Notes under the pieces: model-generated
What the model saw: the letters and a program-made list of their open reading frames with translations, nothing else
Told to the model about the DNA's origin: nothing
The model's database searches: none
Translations under genes and position numbers: made by a program
Part shown: piece after piece, positions 45,384-55,343 of the stretch
Layout of the letters: every line of letters starts with the position of its first letter
Position numbering within the stretch: the first letter of the stretch is position 1
Assembly (NCBI RefSeq): GCF_014269035.2
Contig: NZ_JABWRP020000025.1
Span: 1 to 64,000 of the forward strand
Reading direction: 5' to 3'
Source: Pseudomonas vlassakiae
Lineage (GTDB): Bacteria; Pseudomonadota; Gammaproteobacteria; Pseudomonadales; Pseudomonadaceae
DNA length: 64,000 nt

Positions 45384-46340
45384 TTAACCTCGCGTCTTCA
45401 CGCTTTCAGCCAGGATCGCCAGCACCAGTTGCTGGAAGTCCAGGCCGGCCGCGCGCGCCGCCATGGGCACCAGGCTATGGTCGGTCATGCCGGGTGCGGT
45501 GTTGACTTCGAGCAGCCAGAACCGGCCCTGCTCGTCCTGCATCACGTCCAGCCGGCCCCAGCCTTCGATGCCGATGGCATCGCAGGCGCGCGCGGTCAGG
45601 TCGATCAGTTCCTGCTCCTTGGCACTGTCCAGGCCGCACGGGATGCGGTACTGGGTGTCATTGGCGATGTACTTGGCGTCGTAGTCGTAGAACACGTGCG
45701 GAGTGCCCAGGGCGATCGGCGGCAGCACCTGGCCACGCAGCACGGCGATGGTGAACTCCGGGCCGTGAATCCATTGCTCGACCAGGACTTGCGAATCGTA
45801 ACGGGCGGCATCCTTCCAGGCGGTGACCAGCTCTTCCACGCTGTTCACCTTGGCCATGCCGATGCTGGAACCTTCATGGGCCGGTTTGACGATCAACGGG
45901 AAGCCCAGTTCCGTACCGGCGGCAACACAATCGTGCTCGCTGGCCAGCACCGCGTGACGCGGCGTCGGAATGCCGAGGCTCTGCCACACCTGCTTGGTAC
46001 GCAGCTTGTCCATGGCCAGTGCCGAAGCGAGGATGCCGCTGCCAGTGTAGGGGATGCCCAGGCACTCGAGCAGGCCCTGCATGCTGCCGTCTTCACCGCC
46101 ACGGCCGTGCAGGATGATGAAGGCGCGGTCGATCTTCTCGCGCTGCAGGCGCACCAGCAGGTCGTCACCGACATCGATGCCGACCACGTCGACACCCGCG
46201 GTGGTCAGCGCGTCGATCACCGCGGCGCCAGACTTCAGTGACACCTCACGCTCGGCGCTCTTGCCGCCGTACAGCACGGCCACCCGGCCGAACGCTTTCA
46301 CGTCGAGGGTCGAATGCAGTTGTTCGTAGGCGCTGGTCAT
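45384..46340 (-). CDS. ddlB: D-alanine--D-alanine ligase
   Basis: A 318-residue ATP-grasp ligase making D-Ala-D-Ala for the pentapeptide. Conserved GRGGEDGSMQGLLE, KPAHEGSSIGM and the metal-site LEVNTAPGMTDHSL. ATG at 46340 overlaps the murC stop (ATGA). Confidence 0.97.
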   Translation of the reverse strand: MTSAYEQLHSTLDVKAFGRVAVLYGGKSAEREVSLKSGAAVIDALTTAGVDVVGIDVGDDLLVRLQREKIDRAFIILHGRGGEDGSMQGLLECLGIPYTGSGILASALAMDKLRTKQVWQSLGIPTPRHAVLASEHDCVAAGTELGFPLIVKPAHEGSSIGMAKVNSVEELVTAWKDAARYDSQVLVEQWIHGPEFTIAVLRGQVLPPIALGTPHVFYDYDAKYIANDTQYRIPCGLDSAKEQELIDLTARACDAIGIEGWGRLDVMQDEQGRFWLLEVNTAPGMTDHSLVPMAARAAGLDFQQLVLAILAESVKTRG

Positions 46341-47785
46341 TTCGACTTCTCCTGCTTGGCGCCAGCGAACAGCGGGCTTTTCATCAGTTGCGGGGCCAGG
46401 CCACCGACGTCACCGGCACCCTGGCAGATCAGAATGTCGCCGGCGCGCAGCAGCGGTTTGACCAGCGGTGCCAGTTCGGCGCCACGTTCGATGTAGATCG
46501 GGTCCAGCTTGCCGCGCTGGCGGATGCTGTGGCACAGCTGGCGGCTGTCGGCACCGGGGATCGGCTCTTCGCCGGCCGGGTAGACCTCCATCAACAGCAG
46601 CACGTTGGCATCGCCCAGCACCTGGACGAAATCGTCGTACAGGTCGCGGGTACGGCTGTAGCGGTGTGGCTGGTAGACGATCACCAGGCGGCGGCTTGGC
46701 CAGCCACCGCGCACGGCCTTGATCACTGCAGCCACTTCGGTCGGGTGATGACCGTAGTCGTCGACCAGCATCACGCTGCCGCCGTCGACCGGCAGTTCGC
46801 CGTAGACCTGGAAGCGTCGGCCAACGCCCTGGAAACCGGACAGGCCCTGGACGATGGCGTCATCGCTGATGCCTTCGTCAGTGGCGATGGCGATGGTGGC
46901 CAAGGCGTTGAGCACGTTGTGGTTGCCGGGCATGTTCACCGACACCTCAAGCGGCTCGCAGTCGCGGCGCAGCACGGTGAAGTGGGTCTGCATGCCTTGC
47001 TGGCGCACATTGATGGCGCGCACGTCAGCCTCTTCGCTGAAGCCATAGGTGACGGTCGGGCGCTTGACCTGCGGCAGGATCTCGCGCACCACAGGGTCGT
47101 CCAGGCACATCACGGCCAGGCCGTAGAACGGCAGGTTGTGCAGGAACTCGACGAAGGTTTTCTTCAACTTGTTGAAGTCGCCTTCGTAGGTCGCCATGTG
47201 GTCGGCGTCGATGTTGGTGACCACGGCCACCATCGGCTGCAGGTGCAGGAAGCTGGCATCGCTTTCGTCAGCTTCGGCAATCAGGTAACGGCTGGTGCCC
47301 AGCTGCGCATTGGTGCCGGCAGCGGTCAGGCGCCCACCGATGACGAAGGTCGGGTCCAGGCCACCCGCGGCGAAAACCGAAGCCAGCAGGCTGGTGGTGG
47401 TGGTCTTGCCATGGGTACCGGCAACCGCCACGCCATGGCGATAACGCATCAGCTCGGCGAGCATTTCGGCACGCGGCACCACTGGAATTCGACGCTCCAG
47501 AGCGGTGGCGACTTCCGGGTTGGCCGGGTTGATGGCACTGGACACCACCAGCACATCGGCATTGGCAGCGTTTTCGGCGCGGTGGCCGACGAAGATTTCA
47601 GCGCCGAACGACTCCAGGCGCTCGGTCACCGGCGACGCCTTGAGATCGGAACCGGATACCTGGTAGCCCAGGTTCAGCAGCACTTCAGCGATGCCGCACA
47701 TGCCGACGCCGCCGATACCGACGAAGTGGATGCGATTGATGCGGCCCATCTTTGGCTGGGGCATGGCTTTCTGGCTTTCAACCAT
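46337..47785 (-). CDS. murC: UDP-N-acetylmuramate--L-alanine ligase
   Basis: A 482-residue Mur ligase adding L-Ala to UDP-MurNAc. Rossmann N-domain HFVGIGGVGM, P-loop GTHGKTTTTS, and VVTNIDADHM. It overlaps murG by 8 bases. Start at ATG 47785; a later Met (MGRINRIH) is possible. Confidence 0.97.
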   Translation of the reverse strand: MVESQKAMPQPKMGRINRIHFVGIGGVGMCGIAEVLLNLGYQVSGSDLKASPVTERLESFGAEIFVGHRAENAANADVLVVSSAINPANPEVATALERRIPVVPRAEMLAELMRYRHGVAVAGTHGKTTTTSLLASVFAAGGLDPTFVIGGRLTAAGTNAQLGTSRYLIAEADESDASFLHLQPMVAVVTNIDADHMATYEGDFNKLKKTFVEFLHNLPFYGLAVMCLDDPVVREILPQVKRPTVTYGFSEEADVRAINVRQQGMQTHFTVLRRDCEPLEVSVNMPGNHNVLNALATIAIATDEGISDDAIVQGLSGFQGVGRRFQVYGELPVDGGSVMLVDDYGHHPTEVAAVIKAVRGGWPSRRLVIVYQPHRYSRTRDLYDDFVQVLGDANVLLLMEVYPAGEEPIPGADSRQLCHSIRQRGKLDPIYIERGAELAPLVKPLLRAGDILICQGAGDVGGLAPQLMKSPLFAGAKQEKSK

Positions 47786-48857
47786 GGGCCACCTCCAGGC
47801 AGATATCGACCACGGTGCTGGTTGCAGCAGGTTTGGCCAGGCGCCGTGCGGTGCCTGCCATGGTGTTGAGTTTCTCGGGTTGCATCAGCACCTCGTTCAG
47901 GCGTTCAGCGAGTTGCGCTGCGCCAGTTGTCGCTTGTGGCATGAGGAAGGCAGCACCTTCCCGGGCCAGATATTGGGCGTTGTAGGTCTGGTGATCGTCG
48001 ATTGCATGGGGCAAGGGCACCAGCATCGAAGGCAGGCCCGCCGCCGCGAGTTCGCTGACGGTCAGGGCACCGGCCCGGCAGACCACGATATCGGCCCAGC
48101 CATAGGCATGGGCCATGTCCTTGATAAACGGTTCGACCTGGGCCTCGACCCCTACCTCGCGGTAACGCTCGGCAGTCGCCGGCGCGTGCTGCTTGCCGGC
48201 CTGGTGAAACACCTCTGGGCGCAGGTTCGCCGGCACTTCGGACAGGGCCTTAGGCAACAATTTGTTCAATGGTTCCGCACCCAGGCTGCCGCCCATGACC
48301 AGCAGCCGTGCGCGGCGCTCGGCCAGAGGAGCGCGCACGGCGTCCATGAACAGCTCCGGACGCACGGGGTTGCCGGTGGTACGCAGTTTGTCGCTGGCGT
48401 CAAAGGTCGCCGGGAAGGCTTCGCAGACACGCGCCGCCAGCGGCAACAGCAGGCGGTTGGTGGTGCCGGCGCGGGCGTTCTGCTCGTGGATCACCAGCGG
48501 CACGCCGCATAGCCGTGCGGCAACACCACCCGGGCCGGTCACATACCCGCCAAAGCCCACCACGCACACCGGCTTGAGCTCGCGCACGATACGGCGTGCC
48601 TGGAGCACCGCCTTGAACAGGGTGAACGGCGCCTTGAGCAGGGAGAGCTTGCTCTTGCCACGCAGGCCGCTGACCTGGATCAGGTGCAGTGGCAAGCCGG
48701 CCTGCGGCACCAGTTCGTTCTCGATGCCGCGCGGGGTACCCAACCAGTGCACCGAGTAGCCCCGGGCCTGGAACTCACGGGCGCAGGCCAGGGCCGGGAA
48801 GACGTGGCCCCCGGTGCCGCCCGCCATGATCAGGACGTTCTTGCCGTCAGCGGCCAT
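47778..48857 (-). CDS. murG: UDP-GlcNAc transferase MurG (lipid II synthase)
   Basis: A 359-residue peripheral glycosyltransferase converting lipid I to lipid II. N-terminal G-loop MAGGTGGHVFPALA, membrane-binding patch, and the second G-loop VMGGSLGAEPLN. I start at ATG 48857; it overlaps ftsW by 11 bases. Confidence 0.97.
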   Translation of the reverse strand: MAADGKNVLIMAGGTGGHVFPALACAREFQARGYSVHWLGTPRGIENELVPQAGLPLHLIQVSGLRGKSKLSLLKAPFTLFKAVLQARRIVRELKPVCVVGFGGYVTGPGGVAARLCGVPLVIHEQNARAGTTNRLLLPLAARVCEAFPATFDASDKLRTTGNPVRPELFMDAVRAPLAERRARLLVMGGSLGAEPLNKLLPKALSEVPANLRPEVFHQAGKQHAPATAERYREVGVEAQVEPFIKDMAHAYGWADIVVCRAGALTVSELAAAGLPSMLVPLPHAIDDHQTYNAQYLAREGAAFLMPQATTGAAQLAERLNEVLMQPEKLNTMAGTARRLAKPAATSTVVDICLEVAHG

Positions 48858-50061
48858 GAGTGGTCTCCTCGGCAAAATCGCTCTCTTTGAATTCATGCTC
48901 CTCGCTGCCCAGGTGCGTGCGGCTCTCCCATTCGATGCGCAGCAGCAACCCCACGCAGGCACAGCAGATCACCAGCGACGAGCCGCCATAGCTGAGGAAC
49001 GGCAGCGTCAGGCCCTTGGTCGGCAGCAGGCCGACGTTCACCCCGATGTTGATCAGGAACTGACCGATCCACAGGAACGCCAGGCCGAACGCCATGTAGG
49101 CGGCAAAGAACTGCTTGGCTTTCTCTGCCCACAGGCCGATGTACAGGGCGCGAATGGTGACGAAGACGAACAGCGCGATGGTCACCAGCGAGCCAACCAC
49201 GCCCAGCTCTTCGGCCAGTACCGAGAACACGAAGTCGGTGTGTGCTTCAGGCAGGTAGAACTGCTTCTGTACGCTGTTGCCCAGGCCGACGCCCAGCCAT
49301 TCGCCACGACCGAAGGCGATCAGTGCCTGGGTCAGCTGGTAGCCGGAGCCGAACTGATCGGACCAGGGGTCGGTGAAGGTGATCAGACGCGCCATCCGGT
49401 ACGGCTGCGCCTGTACCAGAATGAACACTGCAGCCACCGCCAGCACCACCATCAGGCTGAAGCGGAACAGACCCACCCCGCCGAGGAACAGCATCGCCGC
49501 GGCAGCCCCCATCATCACCACGGTGGCACCGAAGTCCGGCTCCATCAGCAGCAGAGCGGCCATTGGCAGCAGCACGATGAACGGTTTGAAGAAGCCCATC
49601 CAGGTTTCGCGCACCTCGGTCTGCCGGCGCACCAGGTAGCCGGCCAGGTAGATGACCACGAAGACCTTGGCGATTTCCGAAGGCTGCACGTTGAAGAAGC
49701 TGAAGCCGATCCAGCGCATCGAACCGTTCACTTCGCGGCCGATCCCCGGCACCAGCACCAGCACCAGCAGGCCGAAGGCGCCGATCAGCATCATGAAGCC
49801 CATGCGCTGCCAGGTGGCGATCGGCACCATCATCGTCGCGCCACAAGCGGCCAGGCCGAGCAACACGTACACCAGGTGGCGGAACATGTGATACAGCGGG
49901 TTGCCGGATTGCACGGCGGCCACTTCCGACGACGCCGAGGTGATCATCACCAGGCCCAGCCCCAGCAGCGCCAGGCAACCGGCCAGCATGGCAAAGTCGA
50001 GGTCGACGCCGCGGCCGCTGATCAGCGGCGAGGGGTACGGCTTGAGGACGCCGAAGATCAT
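48847..50061 (-). CDS. ftsW: SEDS peptidoglycan polymerase FtsW
   Basis: A 404-residue, ten-helix SEDS protein polymerising septal lipid II. AIFNVQPSE-type region reads FFNVQPSEIAKVFVVIYLAGYLVRR, with PEAHTDFVFSVLAEELG and GLTLPFLSYGGSS as signatures. Starts at ATG 50061 overlapping the murD stop (ATGA). Confidence 0.97.
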   Translation of the reverse strand: MIFGVLKPYPSPLISGRGVDLDFAMLAGCLALLGLGLVMITSASSEVAAVQSGNPLYHMFRHLVYVLLGLAACGATMMVPIATWQRMGFMMLIGAFGLLVLVLVPGIGREVNGSMRWIGFSFFNVQPSEIAKVFVVIYLAGYLVRRQTEVRETWMGFFKPFIVLLPMAALLLMEPDFGATVVMMGAAAAMLFLGGVGLFRFSLMVVLAVAAVFILVQAQPYRMARLITFTDPWSDQFGSGYQLTQALIAFGRGEWLGVGLGNSVQKQFYLPEAHTDFVFSVLAEELGVVGSLVTIALFVFVTIRALYIGLWAEKAKQFFAAYMAFGLAFLWIGQFLINIGVNVGLLPTKGLTLPFLSYGGSSLVICCACVGLLLRIEWESRTHLGSEEHEFKESDFAEETTHGR

Positions 50062-51404
50062 GCCAGCCCTCCCGCCGCCAGGGCGAACAGGCGCCCGCGT
50101 TCTTCAAAGTTCTTGAACATGTCCAGGCTCGCGCAAGCCGGCGACAGCAGCACTGCATCGCCCGGCTGGGCCAGATCGGCGCACTGCTGCACCGCCTCAT
50201 CCAAGGTTTTCACCCGCACCAGCGGCACGCCATCGCCCAGGGTATCGGCCAGGCGTTCGGCATCACGGCCAAGCAGCACCACAGCGCGGCAGAAGCGTTT
50301 GACCGGCTCGCGCAAGGCGGCGAAGTCGGCGCCCTTGCCGTCGCCGCCGGCGATCAGCACCAGCTTGCCGTCGATGTCCGCGCCCAAGCCTTCGATCGCC
50401 GCCAGGGCAGCACCGACATTGGTGGCCTTGGAATCGTCGTACCAGTTGACGCCGTTGCGCTCACGGATCCACTGGCAACGATGAGCCAGGCCCTTGAATT
50501 CACGCAGCGCTTCGAGCATCGGCGCGAACGGCAGGCCGGCGGCATGGCCGAGGGCCAGGGCCGCCAGGGCATTGCTCTGGTTGTGGGCGCCGCGGATCTT
50601 CAGCTCACGCACCGGCATCAGCGTCTGGAATTCGTACGCCAGGTATTTCTCGCCGTCGACCTCACGCAGGCCAAAGGCCTTGAAGTCCGGCTGGTTGAGG
50701 CCGAAGGTGAAGCATGGACGGCCTTCCACCGGCAGCGGCCGGCTCAGGGCATCCTGGCGGTTGACCACGACCTGACGGGCACCACGGAAGATCCGGTGCT
50801 TGGCCAGGTGATAGGCCGGCAGGCCGCTGTAGCGGTCCATGTGGTCTTCGCTGATGTTGAGCACGGTGGCTACTTCGGCGTTGAGCTGGTCGGTGGTTTC
50901 CAGCTGGAAGCTCGACAGTTCCAGCACGTACAACTCGACATCGTCGCTCAGCAGGTCAAGCGCCGGGGTGCCCAGGTTACCGCCCACCGCCACGCGCTTG
51001 CCGGCCTTGGCGGCCATCTCGCCGACCAGGGTAGTGACGGTGCTTTTCGCGTTGGAACCGCTGATCGCCACGATCGGCGCCTTGGCATGGCGGGCAAACA
51101 GTTCGATGTCACCGGACAGCTGCACGCCACGTGCTGCCGCCTGCTGCAGCGCCGGGGTGGCCAGCGCCAGGCCCGGGCTCACGTACAGTTCGTTGGCGCG
51201 GCACAGGAAGTCCACGTCCAGTTCACCACAGCGCACTTCCACCTGCGGATAATCACGACGCAGGGTTTCCAGTTCCGGCGGTTGCTCACGGGTGTCGGCG
51301 ACCGCAAAGGCAATGCCCCGGTTCGCCAGGAAGCGAACCAGGGACATGCCGCTCTTGCCGAGGCCGACAACGATGCGGAATTGGTCGGAAGCGATCAATG
51401 ACAC
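50058..51404 (-). CDS. murD: UDP-MurNAc-L-alanine--D-glutamate ligase
   Basis: A 448-residue Mur ligase. GLGKSGMS at the N-terminus; P-loop reads SGSNAKST (Ala instead of the usual Gly before Lys-Ser-Thr); NISEDHMDRY follows. The start is GTG at 51404 with GAGGT upstream. 6 bases after mraY. Confidence 0.96.
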   Translation of the reverse strand: MSLIASDQFRIVVGLGKSGMSLVRFLANRGIAFAVADTREQPPELETLRRDYPQVEVRCGELDVDFLCRANELYVSPGLALATPALQQAAARGVQLSGDIELFARHAKAPIVAISGSNAKSTVTTLVGEMAAKAGKRVAVGGNLGTPALDLLSDDVELYVLELSSFQLETTDQLNAEVATVLNISEDHMDRYSGLPAYHLAKHRIFRGARQVVVNRQDALSRPLPVEGRPCFTFGLNQPDFKAFGLREVDGEKYLAYEFQTLMPVRELKIRGAHNQSNALAALALGHAAGLPFAPMLEALREFKGLAHRCQWIRERNGVNWYDDSKATNVGAALAAIEGLGADIDGKLVLIAGGDGKGADFAALREPVKRFCRAVVLLGRDAERLADTLGDGVPLVRVKTLDEAVQQCADLAQPGDAVLLSPACASLDMFKNFEERGRLFALAAGGLA

Positions 51405-51410
51405 GCTTTT

Positions 51411-52493
51411 CTACCTCAGTTTCAGGGTGGCCAGGCCAATCAGCACCAGAATCACGGTAATGATCCAGAATCGGACGATCACGCGTGGCTCAGGCCAGCC
51501 TTTGAGTTCAAAGTGGTGATGAATCGGCGCCATGCGGAACACGCGCTTGCCGGTGAGCTTGAACGAGGCGACCTGGATCACCACCGACAGGGTTTCCATC
51601 ACGAAGATGCCGCCCATGATGAACAGCACGATTTCCTGGCGCACGATCACGGCGATGGTGCCCAGCGCGGCGCCCAGCGCCAGCGCGCCGACGTCGCCCA
51701 TGAACACCTGGGCCGGATAGGTGTTGAACCACAGGAAGCCCAGGCCGGCACCGATCAACGCGCCGCAGAACACGATCAGCTCGCCCGAGCCTGGCACGTA
51801 GGGGATCAGCAGGTATTCGGCGAACTTCACGTTACCCGACAGGTAGCAGAAGATGCCCAGCGCACCACCCACCATCACGGTGGGCATGATCGCCAGGCCA
51901 TCGAGGCCGTCGGTCAGGTTGACCGCGTTGCTCGAGCCGACGATGACGAAATAGGTCAATACGACAAAGCCGATACCCAGCGGGATGGTGACATCCTTGA
52001 GGAACGGCACGATCAGCGTGGTCTCGACGGTGGTCGGGGCGGTCATGTACAGGAACACCGCAGCGCCCAGGCCGAACACCGATTGCCAGAAATACTTCCA
52101 GCGGCTCGGCAGGCCACGCGAGTTCTTTTCGATCACCTTGCGGTAATCGTCGACCCAGCCGATGGCACCAAACAGCAAGGTGACGATCAGCACGGTCCAG
52201 ACATAACGGTTGGACAGGTCGGCCCACAGCAAGGTGCTGACCCCGATGGCCGACAGGATCAGTGCGCCACCCATGGTCGGGGTGCCGGACTTGGACAGGT
52301 GCGATTGCGGGCCGTCGTTACGCACGGCCTGACCGATCTGGCGAATCTGCAGGGTACGGATCATCCACGGCCCCAGCCACAGCGCCAGCGACAACGCGGT
52401 CAGTACGCCAAGAATCCCGCGCAGGGACAGGTACTGGAAGACCGCGAAGCCCTTGTGGAACTGTTGCAGATACTCGGCCAACAGCAGCAGCAT
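51411..52493 (-). CDS. mraY: Phospho-N-acetylmuramoyl-pentapeptide transferase
   Basis: A 360-residue, ten-helix enzyme making lipid I. Catalytic aspartates are in GWVDDYRKVI and NLTDGLDGLA; the C-terminal MAPIHHHFELKGW is the family signature. ATG at 52493 overlaps the murF stop by one base (TAATG). Confidence 0.98.
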   Translation of the reverse strand: MLLLLAEYLQQFHKGFAVFQYLSLRGILGVLTALSLALWLGPWMIRTLQIRQIGQAVRNDGPQSHLSKSGTPTMGGALILSAIGVSTLLWADLSNRYVWTVLIVTLLFGAIGWVDDYRKVIEKNSRGLPSRWKYFWQSVFGLGAAVFLYMTAPTTVETTLIVPFLKDVTIPLGIGFVVLTYFVIVGSSNAVNLTDGLDGLAIMPTVMVGGALGIFCYLSGNVKFAEYLLIPYVPGSGELIVFCGALIGAGLGFLWFNTYPAQVFMGDVGALALGAALGTIAVIVRQEIVLFIMGGIFVMETLSVVIQVASFKLTGKRVFRMAPIHHHFELKGWPEPRVIVRFWIITVILVLIGLATLKLR

Positions 52494-53860
52494 TAATGTT
52501 TCTCCCCGCTGGCACCGCACAGTGCGGCCACGACGTTTTCCATCGCAGCGCTGCGCGAGCCCTTGATCAAAATAGTGGTTTCGCTGGCAGTTTCGGCGCG
52601 AACTGCGTCGATCAACTCAGCTTGAGTTGCGAAATGGCGGCCATTGGCGCCGAACGCCTTGACCGCATGAATCATGTTGGAACCCACCGCATAAAGGGCA
52701 TCGACCTTGCCGTGCGCGTACTCGCCCACCTGACGGTGACCTTCTTCCGCCCACTGGCCAAGTTCACCTATATCCCCCAGCACCAGAACGGTGCGCCCGG
52801 AAAAGGCGCGGAGTATATCAATGGCCGCGCACATGGAGGTGGGATTTGCGTTGTAGCTGTCGTCGATCACGCGCACACCGCTGGGGGCGATTTGCGCCAC
52901 GGTGCGGCCCTTGACCGGCTGCACTGCGTTGAGGCCCGCGGCGATGCCGCCAAGGCTCAGACCAACGGCATGGGCAGCGGCGGCAGCGGCCAGGGCGTTG
53001 CTGACGTTATGGGTACCCAGCAGGTTCAGCTGCACCGGCACACAGCCATCAGGCCCATGCAGGGTGAACGACGGGCAGCCACGGGCATCACGGCCGATGT
53101 TGCTGGCATGGAAGTCGGCCTGCGGGTTGTCCAGGGCGAAGCTGAAGATACGATGGCTGCCAGCGCGCTTGCGCCAGATGTCGAACGCCTTGTCGGCCAG
53201 GTTGAGGATGGCGGTGCCGCCCTCGCCCAGGCCTTCGAGAATCTCGCCCTTGGCCTCGACGATCTTGTCCGGGCCGCCGAATTCACCGACATGAGCGGTG
53301 CCGGCGTTGTTGATGATCACCACCTGCGGCTGGGTCAGGCCGACGGTGTAGCGGATCTCGCCGATGCGCGAAGCACCCAGCTCGATCACGGCGGCGCTGT
53401 GCTCCGGAGCGATTTCCAGCAGCGTCAACGGAGCACCGAGGTCGTTGTTCAGGTTGCCGCGGGTGGCGTGCACCAAGCCACGGGTCCGCAGGATGCTGGC
53501 CAGCATCTCCTTGACCGTGGTCTTGCCGCTGGAACCGGTGATGGCGACGACTGGCTTGTCGAAGGCAGCGCGGTTCAGCGCACCAAGCTGGCCGAGTGCG
53601 ACACGGCAGTCGGCGACCACCAGCTGCGGCAGATCGACATCGGCAATTTCGCGCTCGACCAGTGCAGCGACGGCGCCCTTGGCTTGCACGTCGGCAAGGT
53701 AGTCATGGCCATCGAAGCGCGGCCCGGTCAGGGCAACGAACAGCTGGCCGGCAGCGACGCTACGGCTGTCGATGCTGACCCCGGTGAAGCTGGCGTCGGC
53801 GTTGACCAGGCGCGCGTTCAAGGCGCCGGTCAGCTGGCTGAGGGTCATGGGCTTAAGCAT
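52493..53860 (-). CDS. murF: UDP-MurNAc-tripeptide--D-Ala-D-Ala ligase
   Basis: A 455-residue Mur ligase. P-loop TGSSGKTTVKE; NAGTAHVGEFGG; C-domain DDSYNANPTSM. Start ATG 53860 (8-base overlap with murE); a Met four codons later is an alternative. Confidence 0.96.
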   Translation of the reverse strand: MLKPMTLSQLTGALNARLVNADASFTGVSIDSRSVAAGQLFVALTGPRFDGHDYLADVQAKGAVAALVEREIADVDLPQLVVADCRVALGQLGALNRAAFDKPVVAITGSSGKTTVKEMLASILRTRGLVHATRGNLNNDLGAPLTLLEIAPEHSAAVIELGASRIGEIRYTVGLTQPQVVIINNAGTAHVGEFGGPDKIVEAKGEILEGLGEGGTAILNLADKAFDIWRKRAGSHRIFSFALDNPQADFHASNIGRDARGCPSFTLHGPDGCVPVQLNLLGTHNVSNALAAAAAAHAVGLSLGGIAAGLNAVQPVKGRTVAQIAPSGVRVIDDSYNANPTSMCAAIDILRAFSGRTVLVLGDIGELGQWAEEGHRQVGEYAHGKVDALYAVGSNMIHAVKAFGANGRHFATQAELIDAVRAETASETTILIKGSRSAAMENVVAALCGASGEKH

Positions 53861-55343
53861 GCGGAGCCTCCCAGACTGCAAGTGCCTTGTCGGCTTCGAT
53901 CAGGTCGGAGAACGCATGGCGCTCGCCATTGATTTCCTGGTAATCCTCATGCCCCTTGCCGGCCAGCACGATCACGTCATCGGCGGCAGCGGTGGCGATC
54001 AGATGGGCAATGGCTGCGCCACGGCCAGCGACGAACTCGACGCCCGCAGGCTTGGCGAAACCCGGGCGAATGTCGTCGAAGATGCGCAGCGGGTCTTCGG
54101 TACGCGGGTTGTCGTCGGTGACCAGTACGCGGTCGGCCAGGCGCTCGGCCACTTCGGCCATCAGCGGGCGCTTGCCGCGATCACGGTCGCCACCGCAGCC
54201 GAACAGGCACAGCAGTTTGCCATGTGCATGCGGACGCAGGGCTTCGAGGACTTTTTCCAGCGCATCGGGGGTGTGGGCGTAGTCGACCACCACCAGCGGC
54301 TTGTCACCGCCACCCAGGCGCTGCATGCGGCCGACCGGCCCTTGCAGGTGCGGGGTGACCTTGAGAACCTCGTCCAGCGAGTAGTCCAGTGCCAGCAGCG
54401 TGGCCACTGCGGCAAGCATGTTGCTCAGGTTGAAGCGGCCAAGCAGCTGGCTGCGCAGGGTGCGTTCGCCCTGGGCGGTAACGATGATGGCGCGCACACC
54501 ATCGTCGTCAAAATGCGCTTCGCGGCAGAACAGCGAAGCGTCCGGGTTTTCCAGGCTATAGCTGAGCAGCCGGGTTTCGATATGGTCGACGCTCGGGCGG
54601 CGGGCAAAGTCTTCGGCCAGGCGACGACCGAAGGCATCATCCAGATTGACCACCTGGCAACGCAGGCTCGGCCAGGCGAACAGCTTGGCCTTGGCGGCCT
54701 CGTAGGCCTCCATGCTGCCGTGGTAGTCCAGATGGTCGCGGGACAGGTTGGTCATGACCGCGATGTCGAATTCCAGTGCGGCGACCCGGCCCTGCTCCAG
54801 GGCGTGGGAGGACACCTCCATGGCCACGGCCTTGGCGCCACCTTTCTTGAGGTCGTTCAGGGTCGACTGCACGGCGATCGGGTCGGGCGTGGTCAGGCGG
54901 CCGCTCTGCAACTCGCCATAGAAGCCGGTGCCCAGGGTGCCGATCAGGCCGCAACGCTGGCCCAACGCATCGAGCGCCTGGGCCACCAGCTGAGTGACGC
55001 TGGTCTTGCCGTTGGTGCCAGTCACGCCCACCAGGTTCAGCTGGCGGCTCGGCTCGCCGTAGAAACGCCCGGCAATCTGCGACAGCTGGCCGATCAGGCC
55101 TTTCACCGGAATCAACGGCACGTCGGTAAGCGGCAGCACGTTGACGCCCTGCTCTTCATAGGCCACTGCCGCCGCGCCACGGGACAGCGCATCGGCAATG
55201 TGCTCACGGCCATCCACCTTGGCACCTGGCACGGCCAGGAACAGGTCACCCTGGCGCACCTGACGGCTGTCCAGGGTCAGTTCACGGATCAGCGGGTCGC
55301 GGCTGGCGTGGGCGAAAAGCTTGCTCAATGGCATTGTCATCAT
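53853..55343 (-). CDS. murE: UDP-MurNAc-dipeptide--meso-diaminopimelate ligase
   Basis: A 496-residue Mur ligase adding the third peptide residue. P-loop GTNGKTSVTQL; the DNPR motif (VTDDNPRTEDP) marks meso-diaminopimelate as substrate, as expected in a Gram-negative. Starts at ATG 55343, overlapping the ftsI stop (ATGA); two further in-frame ATGs follow within 12 bases. Confidence 0.97.
   Translation of the reverse strand: MMTMPLSKLFAHASRDPLIRELTLDSRQVRQGDLFLAVPGAKVDGREHIADALSRGAAAVAYEEQGVNVLPLTDVPLIPVKGLIGQLSQIAGRFYGEPSRQLNLVGVTGTNGKTSVTQLVAQALDALGQRCGLIGTLGTGFYGELQSGRLTTPDPIAVQSTLNDLKKGGAKAVAMEVSSHALEQGRVAALEFDIAVMTNLSRDHLDYHGSMEAYEAAKAKLFAWPSLRCQVVNLDDAFGRRLAEDFARRPSVDHIETRLLSYSLENPDASLFCREAHFDDDGVRAIIVTAQGERTLRSQLLGRFNLSNMLAAVATLLALDYSLDEVLKVTPHLQGPVGRMQRLGGGDKPLVVVDYAHTPDALEKVLEALRPHAHGKLLCLFGCGGDRDRGKRPLMAEVAERLADRVLVTDDNPRTEDPLRIFDDIRPGFAKPAGVEFVAGRGAAIAHLIATAAADDVIVLAGKGHEDYQEINGERHAFSDLIEADKALAVWEAPHA

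Noticed and set aside
48814..50484. 556-residue frame antisense to murG/ftsW/murD
   Set aside because: Crosses several certain genes and is extremely His/Gln rich.
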